NCBI GenBank assembly: GCA_947278105.1
Contig: CAMYOR010000014.1
Coordinates: 1 to 14,079 of the forward strand
Origin: an uncultured Tissierellia bacterium
GTDB taxonomy: Bacteria; Bacillota; Clostridia; Tissierellales; Peptoniphilaceae
DNA: 14,079 bases
Direction: 5' to 3'
A program made the position numbers and the translations under genes. The notes under the pieces are model-generated. The model saw only the letters and a list, made by a program, of their open reading frames with translations. It made no database searches and had not been told where the DNA came from. Below are positions 12,779 through 14,079 of the stretch, piece after piece. How positions within the stretch are numbered: position 1 is the stretch's first letter; each line of letters opens with the position of its first letter.

Positions 12779-14053
12779 ATGAATCGACAAAAATTAGCAA
12801 CAATTCTCGGCGCCATCAGCGTTGTATGTATTCTGGGTCTTGCCGGGATATTGTTTCTAAATACGAAAAGCCCTCTGGTCCAGGATCCTATGGCGGCCCG
12901 GGTTTCTCAAGAAGAAAAGGCAAAGCTCACGGATCTGACCATCGCTCAGTGGGCGGATCAGGCGGAAGCTGAACAGGCACCGGAGGAGTTCGAGGGATCT
13001 GAAGAGGATGGACAGCCGGAGACTTCTGCTGAGGATTTTGGAAATTTTACCATTGACCTTGAAAAGGCTTCTGCCGAGGCAAAGAAAGCCCAAAACCTGG
13101 AGAAGTCTCGCCAGGAAGGGTTAAATCCAGAGCAAGAGGCCCCAAAAGAGATGGGTGCTTCGCCTGCTTCCCGGACCTCAAAGGGAAAGAACAAGCAGGC
13201 CATTTCTCTTGCCCAAAATAAAAACAAGATGGCGGATCAGAAGCAGGAGCCCCTGGTGGCTTCCTTAAAAGAAAAGGCCGAGCCGGCGCGAACAAAGGCT
13301 CCAATTGGCCCATCTTTAAAGGCGGAGGAAGACCAGGAAAAAGCCGAAGGAAAGCTTTCCGCAGACCAAAAAAAGAAGGCCCGCACTCTTTCAGCCGATC
13401 CTTCCAAGGACTCGGATGAGCTTCTTTCCGCTCAGACCAACTCTAAAGATGACCGGAAGAAGGACGGCCCCGGGACGAATGCTCAAAGAGCTTCCGATGA
13501 GGCAGCGGCAGAGAAAGCTGCGATTGAAAAGGCCCTAGCAAGCATACAAGAACAAAAAAAGACGATTAATTTGGAGGAGGATCCCTTTTCAGAGACGGCC
13601 TATAAGGCTTCATCCCTTGAAATAGATTCGCAAAAGGCCGCAGATCCCTCGGAAGAAAAATCAGGCTACGAAGGCGATCAGGGAAATCTTTCGGACGATC
13701 CCGTCTCGCTTCTGGGGCAGATAAAAAAGAATGAGGAAAATCTCAACGAATCCCCCTCCAAGGCCCTGGCCCCCCAATCCCTTTACACTCTCGCTCAATT
13801 AAAGCAGAAGGGCGTAATCGTCTGGAATGGCTACCGGTTTACCTATTATTCTCAATCAGTTCTTCCGGGCAATAAGCTGACGATCCCGGGCCGGCACGTC
13901 AATGCAGCGGGCTTTGTTGCCGATGGGTCTGGAAATATTGTCATTGCCTATGGCGGCCGCCGGGGAGATGTGATTCCGACGCCCTTTGGATTCTGGGGAA
14001 AGATTTATGATTACTGCGAAACCCCCGCGACCTACGACTGTTACGTGAAGTAG
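12779..14053 (+). CDS. Anchored or secreted protein with charged linker and C-terminal 3D-like domain
   Basis: This 424-residue protein has three parts. Residues about 8-27 form one hydrophobic segment after M-N-R-Q-K, a signal anchor or uncleaved signal peptide. Residues about 33-334 are low-complexity, rich in Lys, Glu, Ala, Ser, Asp and Gln, probably extended or partly coiled coil, and able to cross the cell wall. Residues 335-424 form a compact domain: WNGYRFTYYSQSVLPG, then IPGRHVNAAGF, then TPFGFWGKIYD and a closing TYDCYVK. It resembles clostridial 3D-like (double-psi barrel) domains related to those of YocH, RpfB-type and MltA-type wall enzymes; the two late Asp residues (411 and 420, approximately) match the family's D-x-G and I-D-V-Y positions. 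Two Cys (79th and 87th residue of the domain) could form a disulfide. A peptidoglycan role is likely but enzymatic activity is unproved. The ATG has AAGGGAG six bases upstream; the promoter carries a WalR-type box. Confidence 0.75.
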   Translation: MNRQKLATILGAISVVCILGLAGILFLNTKSPLVQDPMAARVSQEEKAKLTDLTIAQWADQAEAEQAPEEFEGSEEDGQPETSAEDFGNFTIDLEKASAEAKKAQNLEKSRQEGLNPEQEAPKEMGASPASRTSKGKNKQAISLAQNKNKMADQKQEPLVASLKEKAEPARTKAPIGPSLKAEEDQEKAEGKLSADQKKKARTLSADPSKDSDELLSAQTNSKDDRKKDGPGTNAQRASDEAAAEKAAIEKALASIQEQKKTINLEEDPFSETAYKASSLEIDSQKAADPSEEKSGYEGDQGNLSDDPVSLLGQIKKNEENLNESPSKALAPQSLYTLAQLKQKGVIVWNGYRFTYYSQSVLPGNKLTIPGRHVNAAGFVADGSGNIVIAYGGRRGDVIPTPFGFWGKIYDYCETPATYDCYVK

Positions 14054-14079
14054 AAGCGTCCATTTCCGGATTTTACAGA

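Overview
This 14.1-kb window looks like ordinary chromosome of a Bacillota bacterium, probably Clostridia or Tissierellia-like. The reasons are a transcribed T-box leader on tyrS, strong AGGAGG-type ribosome binding sites, sigma-A-type promoters, a WalR-type box and Firmicutes-style MurG and TyrRS sequences. I cannot name a genus. Most genes have moderate GC (about half); the stretch from about 2865 to 5629 is visibly richer in A+T.

Left part, plus strand (1-2864): the 3' part of an NAD(P)H-hydrate epimerase gene, then serS and murG, closely packed as one transcription unit. Middle part (2865-5629): an AT-richer insert-like block. It holds a RelE/Phd-type toxin-antitoxin pair with its own promoter and overlapping palindrome, a degenerate 42-bp tandem array of hairpin-forming repeats, and a convergent minus-strand ABC transporter gene with a TTG start and a short C-terminus.

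Right-centre part, minus strand (11255 down to 5630): a tyrS T-box leader followed by tyrS, ddl, murF, a small ACT-domain gene and its usual partner, a PFL/UPF0210 gene. Spacing is 1-62 nt, so tyrosine-tRNA charging may govern D-Ala-D-Ala synthesis and its attachment to the peptidoglycan precursor. The T-box leader is unusually short. Right end, plus strand: an MFS transporter divergent from tyrS, then a secreted or anchored protein with a long charged linker and a C-terminal 3D-like (double-psi barrel) domain. That last gene has a perfect match to the WalR consensus just upstream of its promoter.

The common theme is aminoacyl-tRNA synthetases paired with cell-wall genes (serS-murG; tyrS-ddl-murF) and a probable cell-wall protein under a cell-wall stress regulator. 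I see no phage, transposase, CRISPR, rRNA or tRNA. The least explained items are the 42-bp hairpin repeat array, the compact T-box and the WalR-box/3D-like protein pair.
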